Below, one piece after another: positions 21,166 to 31,055 of a stretch of DNA of 64,000 nucleotides. The translations under genes were made by a program, and so were the position numbers. This DNA is from Roseburia sp. 831b (GTDB lineage: Bacteria > Bacillota > Clostridia > Lachnospirales > Lachnospiraceae), in NCBI RefSeq assembly GCF_001940165.2, contig NZ_CP135162.1, forward strand, positions 2,716,001 through 2,780,000, given 5' to 3'. The notes under the pieces are model-generated. The model saw only the letters and a list, made by a program, of their open reading frames with translations, searched no databases and was not told where the DNA came from. Each line of letters opens with the position of its first letter. Within the stretch, counting starts at the first letter, position 1.

Positions 21166-21239
21166 TTGCGGGAATAGGATTTGAACCTATGACCTTCGGG
21201 TTATGAGCCCGACGAGCTTCCAGACTGCTCCATCCCGCG
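21166..21239 (-). tRNA. Initiator tRNA-fMet (CAT)
   Basis: A 74-base cloverleaf on the minus strand with anticodon CAT. Initiator hallmarks are visible: an unpaired C1 against A72, and three G:C pairs at the bottom of the anticodon stem (GGG ahead of the loop and CCC after it). The T arm carries GGTTCAAATCC. The 3' CCA is not encoded and must be added enzymatically. Confidence 0.95.
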
Positions 21240-21312
21240 TCAACGATATTTATTATAGGAGTTTTCTTTTCATTTGTCAAATTTTTCGAAAAAGTTACTT
21301 TGCATGACTGTG

Positions 21313-21843
21313 CTATACGCCACAGAATCCTGCAAAAAATACGCTTGCCGCAATGCCAAAAAACGTTGCAACCAACGAGCCCCACAGTGTGTAACGCGTC
21401 TTTTTTACATGTGCCGCCATAAAGTAAACCGACATGGTGTAAAAAATTGTCTCTGTGGAACTCATCATGATAGAGGCGATGAGCCCCAGCCTGGAATCTG
21501 TACCGTATTCTTTATACAAATCCAAAAGGAGCCCCGTCGCCGCAGAAGAGGAGAACATTTTTACCAAAGCAAGCGGTACCAGTTCTGCCGGAAAATGAAA
21601 CAGCGCCATAATATTAGAAAGAACTGCACTTATCGCATCTAAAAAACCGGACGCCCGAAGAATCCCAACTGCTACCATGAGACCAATCAGTGTCGGCAAG
21701 ATGGAAATCGCAGTCTGGAATCCATCTTTTGCCCCTTCCAAAAATTGTTCGTAGACATTTTGTTTCATTAAAATGCCCATTCCTACAATGAAAAAGACCA
21801 AAAACGGAAGGATTGCGTTCGACAGAAAGACCAGAAAATTCAT
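21313..21843 (-). CDS. spmB: Spore maturation protein B
   Basis: Membrane protein of 176 residues needed, with SpmA, for spore core dehydration and heat resistance in Bacillus. It contains nucleoside-recognition (Gate) type helices; recognisable segments are GAKDGFQTAISILPTLIGLM and the SSTETIFYTMSVYF stretch with the family's Thr-Glu. spmA and spmB are normally adjacent; here they lie 1.4 kb apart, with a YczE-type gene, a repeat and a decayed ORF between them. Confidence 0.92.
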   Translation of the reverse strand: MNFLVFLSNAILPFLVFFIVGMGILMKQNVYEQFLEGAKDGFQTAISILPTLIGLMVAVGILRASGFLDAISAVLSNIMALFHFPAELVPLALVKMFSSSAATGLLLDLYKEYGTDSRLGLIASIMMSSTETIFYTMSVYFMAAHVKKTRYTLWGSLVATFFGIAASVFFAGFCGV

Positions 21844-21906
21844 GTGGCTTTGTTTCCTTTTTCCTTTAGTTTATTGTATGTGCAACTAAATGGTTTTAGA
21901 ACTATT

Positions 21907-22602
21907 TTATTCTTCTGAACCTTCTGGGATCTGTTTTTTCGTTCCATCAGATGCAATCAATGGTTTTATTACCTTCTCAACGCGCTCCATAAAGAATTGG
22001 ATGAGCGGTCCCTGAATCAGCGCATTTAACACGGTTCCAAATCCGAGTGTAGAACCAAATGTATCTACACCGCAAAGTAAGAATCCAACCGTTAAAAAGG
22101 TAAGGTCGATTCCAATTCTGACAAAACGATATTCCAGTTTTGTTTTATCTGTAAAAATAAGAATGAACAAATCATTCGGTGCAACACCAAGGTCGCATGC
22201 TTTTTCCATGGAAAATCCAATGGCAATCAGAATACAACTGACTACCACAAAGCAAAGTCGTACCGGAACCGGAAAGTTTCCTAACGACAATGGCATAATC
22301 ACACGGTTCATCAAATTGATGCATACACCGGCGAACATTAGTGCCATCACTGTTCCGATATTAATCTGTTTCCACTCACGGAACACCGCAATGATTACAA
22401 GTGTAAAAAGAATCGACAAAAGCAGATTGGCATTGCCGACGTTCATATGCAACAGACGCGCAATTCCCGTTGTAAAAATAGTGAATGGATCTGCTCCAAT
22501 CGACGTCTGGATAAAGATTGCAACTCCTGTCTGAATAATCAAAAGACCTGCAAGAAACACAATAATACGCTTTGTAAGCTGGAATAAATTTATATTTTTC
22601 AT
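21907..22602 (-). CDS. YczE/YyaS/YitT-like integral membrane protein
   Basis: Membrane protein of about 231 residues with five to six helices. It starts NLFQLTKRIIVFLAGLLIIQ and contains SIGADPFTIFTTGIARLL and DLGVAPNDLFILI, segments characteristic of YczE-type proteins (unknown function; Bacillus YczE is linked to surfactin-type peptide synthetase activity). The ATG at 22602 has GAGGTGG six bases upstream; the frame start at 22653 lacks one. It stands between spmB and spmA, apparently inserted into an ancestral spmAB unit. Confidence 0.8.
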   Translation of the reverse strand: MKNINLFQLTKRIIVFLAGLLIIQTGVAIFIQTSIGADPFTIFTTGIARLLHMNVGNANLLLSILFTLVIIAVFREWKQINIGTVMALMFAGVCINLMNRVIMPLSLGNFPVPVRLCFVVVSCILIAIGFSMEKACDLGVAPNDLFILIFTDKTKLEYRFVRIGIDLTFLTVGFLLCGVDTFGSTLGFGTVLNALIQGPLIQFFMERVEKVIKPLIASDGTKKQIPEGSEE

Positions 22603-22699
22603 GAAATACCACCTCATCATGTGCCAACAATATTTTCTTAGACAGTCTAACACACTCTGTATTTCATTTCAATCATTTTCTGTCATTTTCCGTCATTTT

Positions 22700-22833
22700 C
22701 CGTCACACCATAAAATATGGCACACGGATGAGATACCTTTCATCAGGCATACTTAAAATTTTTTTCACTCATCCGAACAAAATTGACTTGCCTTTGTGCA
22801 ATTTGCCAACAAGGAAACTGTAAGTTAACTTTT
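22700..22833. repeat. Second copy of the dispersed palindromic element (degenerate)
   Basis: GGCATACTTA (22747) followed by CGAACAAAATTGACTTG and TTTGTGCAATTTGCCAACAA matches the right half of the 18.6-18.9 kb element and the element near 61.57 kb. The left half has only short stem remains (ACGGATGAG / CTCATCCG). Boundaries are approximate. Confidence 0.6.
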
Positions 22834-22841
22834 AATACCCG

Positions 22842-22897
22842 ATTCTTACACGATAAAAGAGAGTACTAATTGTACTCTCTTTTATCGTATAAGAATT
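22842..22897. terminator. Long hairpin at the 3' end of the decayed ORF
   Basis: A stem of about 26 bases, centred at 22868-22869, with core AAAAGAGAGTAC / GTACTCTCTTTT and outer arms that extend to GATTCTTA / TAAGAATTC. The stop of the decayed minus-strand ORF lies in the loop. A-tract and T-tract symmetry would allow termination from both sides. Confidence 0.6.
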
Positions 22898-23150
22898 CTG
22901 TCTTGGTCGCGTATTTTGTGTAACCAGTAGAAACGCATTTTACCTCTTTCGGCTTTGCTGCCCCAACTGCCTCCTCTAATACGCGTCCAAACTCTGTTGT
23001 CTTTTTCTTCTTTGGCTGCTCTTCTCTTGGTCTGTTTCCAAAGTCTGTGAGTCTGCTTACGATGACAATTGATTGAACTTGTAGAATACTACCTTCTTGG
23101 TATGCTGCTGTTCTCCCCTCCTTGGGTGCATATTTCTTTTTGTTCTAATA
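22866..23150 (-). pseudogene. Open frame without a usable start codon (decayed small gene?)
   Basis: On the minus strand a frame of about 90 codons ends at TAG 22866-22868 and reads, in part, RLTDFGNRPREEQPKKKK and ECVGAAKP-like / VSTGYTKYATKTEF before a charged end. It looks protein-like, with balanced composition, but has no ATG, GTG or TTG between the upstream stop and its body. A good AAGGAGGGG site near 23117 points to a once-functional start; an ATG just upstream of that site (23132) is in another frame and soon stops. Loss of the start by a small indel, or use of an ATT codon, would explain this. Function unrecognised. Confidence 0.5.
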
Positions 23151-23242
23151 CTTATATCGGGCAAACATTCTGTTTTCTTAATGGTTTTTGTTAAATTGTC
23201 AGATATTTTATCTTGTAACGACAATAGAACACATAAAATATG

Positions 23243-23851
23243 CTACCGTCTTCTGTTTCGAATCAGGCAAAAAACAACCGCTGCGGCCGTACTGCAACAG
23301 GTTGCCGCAATCGCAGGCCCGACAATTGCAAGCGGAGCTGTACTTCCATATTGCCCCCGGTACGCAATAATATTGACCGGTATCAACTGCAAGGATGAAA
23401 TATTTAGAATCAAAAAGGTACACATCTCCTTCGAGGCAATCTCTTTCGCTCTGTACTTTGTCGTGCCATAACGTTTACAGTTTTCCTCATTCCAGTCTGC
23501 CAGCGCCTCCATTGCCTTTAACCCTGCCGGAGTTGCCGCCCACCCTAACCCAAAGATATTGGCAATCATGTTGGCCGCAATATATTGGTTGGCAATGTGG
23601 TCTTTTGGCAGCGACGGAAACAATAACCGAAGAATCGGGCGAAGCCCTTTTTCTGCCTGTTTCATCAGACCTGCTTTTTGTGCAATACGCATGAATCCGA
23701 CCCAGAACGACATCACACCAAGCATTGTCACACAAAGCATAACCGCCTCCTTCGCCGAGTCGATTGCTGCTTTCGACACTTCTGGCAATGTTCCATGAAA
23801 TGCCGCATAAAAAATTCCAAGCAATATCATGCCTGCCCAAAGATAGTTCAT
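23243..23851 (-). CDS. spmA: Spore maturation protein A
   Basis: Partner of SpmB in spore core dehydration, 202 residues with nucleoside-recognition-type helices. Diagnostic segments are the N-terminal MNYLWAGMILLGIFYAAFHG, GLMKQAEKGLRPILRLLFP and IFGLGWAATPAGLKAMEAL near the middle, plus LNISSLQLIPVNIIAYR. The C-terminal RNRRR follows a final helix. It is read in the same direction as spmB but separated from it by 1.4 kb. Confidence 0.92.
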   Translation of the reverse strand: MNYLWAGMILLGIFYAAFHGTLPEVSKAAIDSAKEAVMLCVTMLGVMSFWVGFMRIAQKAGLMKQAEKGLRPILRLLFPSLPKDHIANQYIAANMIANIFGLGWAATPAGLKAMEALADWNEENCKRYGTTKYRAKEIASKEMCTFLILNISSLQLIPVNIIAYRGQYGSTAPLAIVGPAIAATCCSTAAAVVFCLIRNRRR

Positions 23852-23911
23852 TTCGCCTCTTTCTTACTTTCTCTTTCTTCTAGCTTATGAACCCACTTTT
23901 TCCATCATTCC

Positions 23912-24160
23912 TTAAAATAAATGCTTAATACTGCTGATTTGTTTTGCCATGTCCATAATTTTATCACAATTTGCCACTAGATAATCCTCTAAGTGGCAAA
24001 TCTCTTCATCCGAGAATCCCTGGTTTCTTTGTATCTTACAAGCGGGAATACTTCCTTCCGCCAAATCCTTCCCACGCTCAAACGATACCGACACGTATCG
24101 TTTTCCTTCTTTTGCGAGAACTTTTGAATATGTCATCTTCACTTCCTGTTGCTGTTCCAT
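23912..24160 (-). CDS. Small hypothetical protein
   Basis: A protein of about 82 residues, unrecognised. It is soluble and mixed in charge, starting MEQQQEVKMTYSKVLAKEGK with a central FERGKDLAEGSIPAC and a helical C-terminal half. The ATG at 24160 has GGAGG five bases upstream, which strongly supports translation; the frame extends to 24184 without a site. It is 60 nt upstream of spmA on the same strand and may be co-transcribed with it. Confidence 0.65.
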   Translation of the reverse strand: MEQQQEVKMTYSKVLAKEGKRYVSVSFERGKDLAEGSIPACKIQRNQGFSDEEICHLEDYLVANCDKIMDMAKQISSIKHLF

Positions 24161-24314
24161 GTAAACCTCCTTGTTATCCGCCACACTCCTGCGGTGTCAT
24201 GTGCGTTTGAATGCCTGTTTTAAAAATCAGGCAATCACTTTCATTTTCCAAATCTGTATCATGTCGACATAAAATGTATCGGCTTTTTCCTCTGCAAGAT
24301 TAAGGAATTCTCTA

Positions 24315-27152
24315 TTAATGCGTTCCGAAACTTTGATAATCCGACGAGATTGTGTTCGCCAAATCAAATACAAACGTATCCCCCTCCTCAAAGAAAAAGG
24401 TTGTTCCCTCACCATCCACACGCATCGTTAAAAACCCTTCTGTTTTCCACATATCGCAGTAGCCGTTTTTCGCATTTTGTGGATTGCGGTAATTAAGATG
24501 CGGACTGTTTCCCTTTAGCAACGTAAAATCGGTGTTCACAATGAGATAGCCTCCCTGGAGGAAAATTTCATCTTTGGTGTCTATCCGTCCGCCCTTTTTG
24601 CGAAGGTACGCCTTCAAATCTATGTCTGCCGGCACGATGTAGATGTCCGGTTCGATTCTACATGTTCCGTTCCATTTTTGCCACGCATTCGATTTACAAG
24701 CGGAATTATGATACAATTCTGCGTCTGAATCCATGTCTTGTAGCACTTCTTGTTCTAAAATGATGCCTTGTGACACTTCTTCCTTTTGTGCTAAAACGAT
24801 GTCCTGTGACAAATCTTCCTTTTGAACGGAACTCTGACCGGCTTTCGCAGCCACAACATCGTTTGCCCCCTCCCAGGTAAAAGGAAGCGTGATTTCCTCC
24901 AAAGTATCTTTTTGATACAGACGGACACGCTGCCGGTTCGTTCCTTCTTTTGTAATATGATAAAAGGTCGGAGACAGCCGCATCCCATTTTCTTTTCCGG
25001 GGCTTGTTCCAACCGAGGTAAGCGAAAATTCAACGCGGTAACCAAGTCCGACCGGCCCGGCATTCTTTCGGTAAGGATGGCTGCCTTTTAAAATCGGGCA
25101 AAGATAAAGCGAATTCGTCTCCCGTCTCTTCTTTCCATTCCAATCGTTGGTTCCGGCAAAGTAGGTTATTCCGCTCCGCTCTGTTGTTCCACTTTTCCAG
25201 AACACGCTTTGCCAGCGCGGATAATCTACCACGTTGGTAATCTGAAAATCAAACAGCCTTCCCACCACCGTCGCATCCAATCTGACTGCCGCCGTATCAT
25301 AGTCTGAATTCTGATTCGCATTCCATTGCATGCTTGCAGGCTCTTTTGCATTGTACGCAAGTGCGCGGTACCAGATTTGGTAATCCCCCTCCGGGACGTT
25401 TTCCGGCAGTGTAAATACCGTCTCTCCTTCTTTTACCGGAATCCAGGTCTCCTTTTCGAAATACTGCGTCCCCTGAATTACCGCAAACGGAAAATAAACC
25501 TGATATTCCTTTACAAATTCACTGTAATCTTGCGTTCCATATCCTTTTACATCCAGATGTGTTCCCTGGGCCGACAGCGTAACCGAAAACGTCCTGCCTA
25601 AAATCAGACTTGGATATACAGTCGGATTTACCTGCTGGTTCCATGCGCGCTCGTCCGATATGCTCCCGGCGCAAACCACCGGTGTATGTACCTTTATTCC
25701 GTTTGTTTTCTCGATTTTGTATTCTTTTTCCGCTCTTGAAGCTATCAAGTGGTATTTTGTCATAATATCAGTGTCATAAAAACCGTTCGTCACTCCCTTT
25801 GGAATCACCATTTTTTCTCTTGTAAACGTGACTGGCCGCTGTTCCATCAGATACGTCGGAGCACTTGTCTCCTTTTTAGACCATCCTTCTTTTAGATAAC
25901 AGTCTCCGTCAATCGAGAATCCATCGTTGTTCACCTCGATTTCTCCGACGGAGCGTTCCACCTTTTCCTGCATTTTTCCATAAGAAAGGTAAGGACGGTT
26001 ACTTCCACCGTCTAGCGTTCCACCGGAAAGCTCAATCGTTGTCTGCGGAAGTTTTAAGTATTCTTCCTGGTTCATCACGCAAGTCAGCTCCGGAATCCTG
26101 TCATTCTTTAACAGAACCGGTTCGTCCGCCTGAAATGCCTCATTTTTTACTAGACAGGTATCGAGATAATACAGCCGGACTTCACTCAGCTTCCAATAAG
26201 AGAACTCACGCCTGACCTCGTAAAATTCTGTGATGGTCACGTTCTCCTCATGATGTTCCTCATCCTCCCACACCAGCTTGTATGTCGTTTTTGCCGTAAC
26301 AGGCAGCTCATAATATCCGGTATAATGCAAAAAATCTGCCTGGTAAAAATACTGCTCTACCTTCCCTGACAGCGTAACCGGTTTTCCTGATGGAATTGCA
26401 GTTTCCACCTCGTACTCATTTGATGACAAATGTAGTTCATTTACCGTACGAAGATCCTCCTCCTGTATGAGTGAGCCATTACTCACTTCCTCGACCTCTA
26501 CCACCTCTTTCGGATCTCTGTCCAAAAAAGACGGGTTCCCCGGAAAATAGACTGCTTTATCATAATGCGACGCCAGTGCCTCCGGCGCCGCCCAGGTTTC
26601 CGCTCCCATGATGCCTTCCTTTGTGTCGTAAACATTTTTGGTAAACGTTCCATCATAAGACATGCTTCCCCTGCATTTTCCGCTGTCTTTTACCGTCATG
26701 ATGGCATCTAGATATAACATCCCTCCATTGCGGTAAAGTTCCTCTGCCCACGCCGGATTCTGTTCCGCAATCCGGCTGTAAATCTCCTCCTTTCCAATTC
26801 GAAAATAACTGAATACGTAACCCTTTTTTGCAGGGTCATCTTTGCTGTCCTGGTATTGCTCCAGTTTTACACGGACACAATCCGTTTTTCCTATCTTTTT
26901 ATTCTCCCGCTTTAGCGTCCAGCCAAGTGTCACATAACTGACATCGCCGGTCGCCTTCTTGTCATGCGTTGTCATCCATAACGTTCCTTCTTCGTCAAAT
27001 TCTAAGCGCTCTTTGTAGCAGTCGCTTTCTTTTGCAAAGACAGCAGTCTCACTTTTTAACGCAGCAAGAATAAAACCTGCCAAAATGAGAACACTTATGA
27101 CAAGCCGCACTTTTCTTTTTCTTTTTCTTTTTCTTTTCTTAATGGGAATCAT
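24315..27152 (-). CDS. Large secreted protein of unknown function (DUF5704-like?)
   Basis: A 945-residue protein with a very basic start (KKRKRKRKRK), a hydrophobic signal segment (VRLVISVLILAGFILAAL) and an AVFAKE cleavage-like site, so it is probably exported. The rest is rich in beta-type, Tyr/Trp- and Glu/Lys-rich sequence without transmembrane helices, cell-wall anchor or catalytic motif that I recognise. A short low-complexity stretch of alternating SQDIVLAQKEEVSQ / SQGIILEQ-type repeats lies near residue 800. It vaguely resembles DUF5704 proteins of Clostridia; that is a recollection, not a firm call. The ATG has AGAGG almost directly against it, an unusually short spacing, so an alternative start is possible. 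It is divergent from the DUF885 lipoprotein gene. Confidence 0.7.
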   Translation of the reverse strand: MIPIKKRKRKRKRKVRLVISVLILAGFILAALKSETAVFAKESDCYKERLEFDEEGTLWMTTHDKKATGDVSYVTLGWTLKRENKKIGKTDCVRVKLEQYQDSKDDPAKKGYVFSYFRIGKEEIYSRIAEQNPAWAEELYRNGGMLYLDAIMTVKDSGKCRGSMSYDGTFTKNVYDTKEGIMGAETWAAPEALASHYDKAVYFPGNPSFLDRDPKEVVEVEEVSNGSLIQEEDLRTVNELHLSSNEYEVETAIPSGKPVTLSGKVEQYFYQADFLHYTGYYELPVTAKTTYKLVWEDEEHHEENVTITEFYEVRREFSYWKLSEVRLYYLDTCLVKNEAFQADEPVLLKNDRIPELTCVMNQEEYLKLPQTTIELSGGTLDGGSNRPYLSYGKMQEKVERSVGEIEVNNDGFSIDGDCYLKEGWSKKETSAPTYLMEQRPVTFTREKMVIPKGVTNGFYDTDIMTKYHLIASRAEKEYKIEKTNGIKVHTPVVCAGSISDERAWNQQVNPTVYPSLILGRTFSVTLSAQGTHLDVKGYGTQDYSEFVKEYQVYFPFAVIQGTQYFEKETWIPVKEGETVFTLPENVPEGDYQIWYRALAYNAKEPASMQWNANQNSDYDTAAVRLDATVVGRLFDFQITNVVDYPRWQSVFWKSGTTERSGITYFAGTNDWNGKKRRETNSLYLCPILKGSHPYRKNAGPVGLGYRVEFSLTSVGTSPGKENGMRLSPTFYHITKEGTNRQRVRLYQKDTLEEITLPFTWEGANDVVAAKAGQSSVQKEDLSQDIVLAQKEEVSQGIILEQEVLQDMDSDAELYHNSACKSNAWQKWNGTCRIEPDIYIVPADIDLKAYLRKKGGRIDTKDEIFLQGGYLIVNTDFTLLKGNSPHLNYRNPQNAKNGYCDMWKTEGFLTMRVDGEGTTFFFEEGDTFVFDLANTISSDYQSFGTH

Positions 27153-27180
27153 TCCTCTCGATTACATATTAAGAGAAACC

Positions 27181-27210
27181 TTTACATATGATGTGTTAAT
27201 TAGATATAAT
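27181..27210 (+). promoter_or_regulatory. Promoter of DUF885 lipoprotein gene
   Basis: TTTACA, an 18-base spacer and a perfect TATAAT, about 45 bases ahead of the start. Confidence 0.7.
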
Positions 27211-27254
27211 AGAATTAGGATTTATTCTAACATAGGAAATGAGGTATTTCAAGT

Positions 27255-29066
27255 TTGATGTTTCGATCCAATCATTTTATTTTTCGAAAAAAAAGACAGG
27301 TTTCTGCCGCCGTCTGCGTGATGCTGGCAGGCTCTTTAGCTGTTGGTTGTGCTTATACGGATCACAAAAAATCGGTCTCCCTTGGTTCCGGTGACGGTGA
27401 CCCTGCTGTTACTGCGGCCTTTGATAACTTTTTGAACGAATTGTTCCAGTCCGAGGTGACTTCAAACAGCATCAACCTTCATTACACGTTATCGGACCCT
27501 AAAGCTTTTGGGATTGAGGACTATGATGTCACACTCGGTGACCTTTCTTCAGATTCGCTCGCCGAGAATTACGCGACGATTGAGAACACACTTGCCCAGT
27601 TAAAAACCTATGACTATACTTCACTTTCCGGCAACCAGCAATTGACCTATGATATCTTATCCGACTATTTGCAGAAGGAACTTTCCGTGTCCAATCTCGA
27701 TTATTACGATGAGATTTTAAAACCTTCGACCGGCACGCAGGCACAGCTGCCGATTCTCTATGAAGAATACGAGTTTCATACCGTTTCGGATATCGAGGAC
27801 TATCTAGATTTGATTGCACAGACGGATTCCTATTTTGATAAAATCATCGCCTATGAAAAAGAAAAAGCGGATGCCGGACTTTTCATGTCTGACTACGCTT
27901 GTAGTACAATTATTTCACAATGCGACGCTTTTACGGAAAATGTGGATAACAATTACCTGATTGTCACATTTGATAATAAAATCGATGCTTTTGAAGGCCT
28001 CACGGAATCGGAACGTGATACCTACAAGGCAGAGAATGAACAGAATGTAAAAGAACATGTCATTCCGGCCTACGAGAATCTTTCCGCGGCTTTGGAGGAA
28101 CTGAAAGGCTCCGGCACCAATGACAACGGACTTTGCTATTTTGCAGATGGAAAAGATTACTACGAATACTTAGTCTACACGGCTACGGGTTCCTCCCTTT
28201 CCATCCCGGATATGGAAAATGCCATTTCCAAACAGCGTTCCGCAGATTTATCTGCCGCAAACACCATGATGAGTGATGACCCGGAACTTTGGGAGCGCTG
28301 CAACGAAGTGACGTTGACTATCACGGAACCGGACTCCATTTTAAAAGAATTACAGGAACAGATGCTTGCAGATTTTCCGGCTACACCAGATACCAACTTT
28401 TCCATTCATTATGTAGATGAATGTATGGAAGATTATCTGGCACCTGCTTTTTATATTACCTCACCGATTGATGATTACACGAACAATTCCATCTACATCA
28501 ATCCGGCATCGGAATATGCAGATATGAAACTATTCACCACACTTGCACACGAAGGGTATCCTGGCCACCTCTACCAGACGGTTATGACGCATACCTCCGG
28601 AATTGAACCTATCCGCTCCATGCTCAACTACCCTGGTTATGTCGAGGGATGGGCAACCTACGTCGAGATGAAATCTTACCATTATGCCGGTCTTGATGAA
28701 AACGTTGCTACGCTGCTGGAGCGAAACCAGAGCGCTCTGCTTAGCCTGTATGCCACAACGGACCTTGGAATCCATTATGATGGATGGACGCTTGACGATG
28801 CCACTTCTTTTTGGAATCAGTATGGCATCACCAGTGCCTCAACCATCCAGGAAATTTATGAGCTGATTGTCGAGGAACCTGCCCATTATCTGGAATATTA
28901 CGTTGGTTATTTGAATTTCCTTCAGTTAAAGGATAACATGCAAAAAACATATTTTACCAACTTCGATGAAAAAGCATTTCACCAGGCACTTTTAGAGATT
29001 GGTCCCGCACCATTTGATATTATTGAAAAATACCTGCCTGCTTATTATGAAAACGCATTAAAATAA
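27255..29066 (+). CDS. DUF885 family lipoprotein (putative zinc-peptidase fold)
   Basis: A 603-residue protein with a lipoprotein signal (basic start, VCVMLAGSLAVGC lipobox), so it is probably anchored outside the membrane. The DUF885 family has a metallopeptidase-like core with an HExxxGH-type motif; here LAHEGYPGHLYQT (near residue 438) and GYVEGWATYVEM (near residue 465) are seen directly and supply the likely metal ligands. Substrate unknown. The frame opens with TTG followed by ATG; GAGGT lies nine bases before the TTG and twelve before the ATG, so either may be used. It has its own promoter and terminator. Confidence 0.87.
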   Translation: MMFRSNHFIFRKKRQVSAAVCVMLAGSLAVGCAYTDHKKSVSLGSGDGDPAVTAAFDNFLNELFQSEVTSNSINLHYTLSDPKAFGIEDYDVTLGDLSSDSLAENYATIENTLAQLKTYDYTSLSGNQQLTYDILSDYLQKELSVSNLDYYDEILKPSTGTQAQLPILYEEYEFHTVSDIEDYLDLIAQTDSYFDKIIAYEKEKADAGLFMSDYACSTIISQCDAFTENVDNNYLIVTFDNKIDAFEGLTESERDTYKAENEQNVKEHVIPAYENLSAALEELKGSGTNDNGLCYFADGKDYYEYLVYTATGSSLSIPDMENAISKQRSADLSAANTMMSDDPELWERCNEVTLTITEPDSILKELQEQMLADFPATPDTNFSIHYVDECMEDYLAPAFYITSPIDDYTNNSIYINPASEYADMKLFTTLAHEGYPGHLYQTVMTHTSGIEPIRSMLNYPGYVEGWATYVEMKSYHYAGLDENVATLLERNQSALLSLYATTDLGIHYDGWTLDDATSFWNQYGITSASTIQEIYELIVEEPAHYLEYYVGYLNFLQLKDNMQKTYFTNFDEKAFHQALLEIGPAPFDIIEKYLPAYYENALK

Positions 29067-29080
29067 TTTCTTGCATAAAA

Positions 29081-29138
29081 AACCGCCCGTCATTGGAAGG
29101 TCTTTGTGACGCTTCCAAAAACGGACGGCTTTTCTTTT
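29081..29138. terminator. Bidirectional terminator between DUF885 gene and ATP synthase operon 2
   Basis: Long hairpin with outer arms ACCGCCCGT / ACGGACGG and inner arms TTGGAAG / CTTCCAA, flanked by an A-tract and T-tracts on both strands. It can end both converging units. Confidence 0.85.
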
Positions 29139-29550
29139 ATTTACCTGATGTAGCCTTTAATCTCGCCATTGCTCTCGCAAGTGACGCTCTGGAATGATAA
29201 TATTCCTGAATGCTTTGTTTCTGGCGAAGCTGCTCTTCGGCTCTCTCTTTCGCCTCAAGTGCTCTCGCAACATCAATCTCTTCCGGTCTTTCTGCGGTCT
29301 CTACCAAAAGTGTGACACGGTTGTTGATGATTTCAACGAATCCCATGCCGACAACTGCATATTCCCAGTTATCGCTTCCTTCCGGCTGAAAACGCATCTC
29401 ACCTTCATCGATTGCAATAATCATATCTTCATGATGAGCTAAAATCTCTTTTTGTCCATCATATTCCGGGACAATCAAAGAACGACATCTTCCGGAATAA
29501 AACACACGGTTTGCAGATATGATTTTTAAATAAAATGTATTGGTTGCCAT
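29137..29550 (-). CDS. atpC: F1 ATP synthase subunit epsilon (operon 2)
   Basis: Epsilon subunit, part of the rotor and an inhibitor of ATP hydrolysis. The 137-residue protein has the beta-sandwich start FYLKIISANRVFYSGRCRSL, the ILAHHEDMIIAI segment, and the C-terminal helical hairpin (ARALEAKERAEEQLRQKQ...RAMARLKAT). It is the last gene of operon 2, making this operon complete, and ends one base from the shared terminator. Confidence 0.95.
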   Translation of the reverse strand: MATNTFYLKIISANRVFYSGRCRSLIVPEYDGQKEILAHHEDMIIAIDEGEMRFQPEGSDNWEYAVVGMGFVEIINNRVTLLVETAERPEEIDVARALEAKERAEEQLRQKQSIQEYYHSRASLARAMARLKATSGK

Positions 29551-29608
29551 ATGCTTTTCACCTTTCCGGTTTCTCTACCATTTACATGCTACTTTTTACT
29601 ACTGCATA

Positions 29609-31039
<1,431 letters not shown>

Positions 31040-31055
31040 TCACACGAAAGCTTTC

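Noticed and set aside
21313..23851. The YczE-type gene as part of a defence island
   Set aside because: No defence-type domains are nearby; neighbours are sporulation genes and repeats.
27529..27819. Minus-strand ORF within the DUF885 gene
   Set aside because: It lies wholly inside a well-supported gene, lacks a ribosome site and has antisense-type composition; the same holds for most other overlapping frames.
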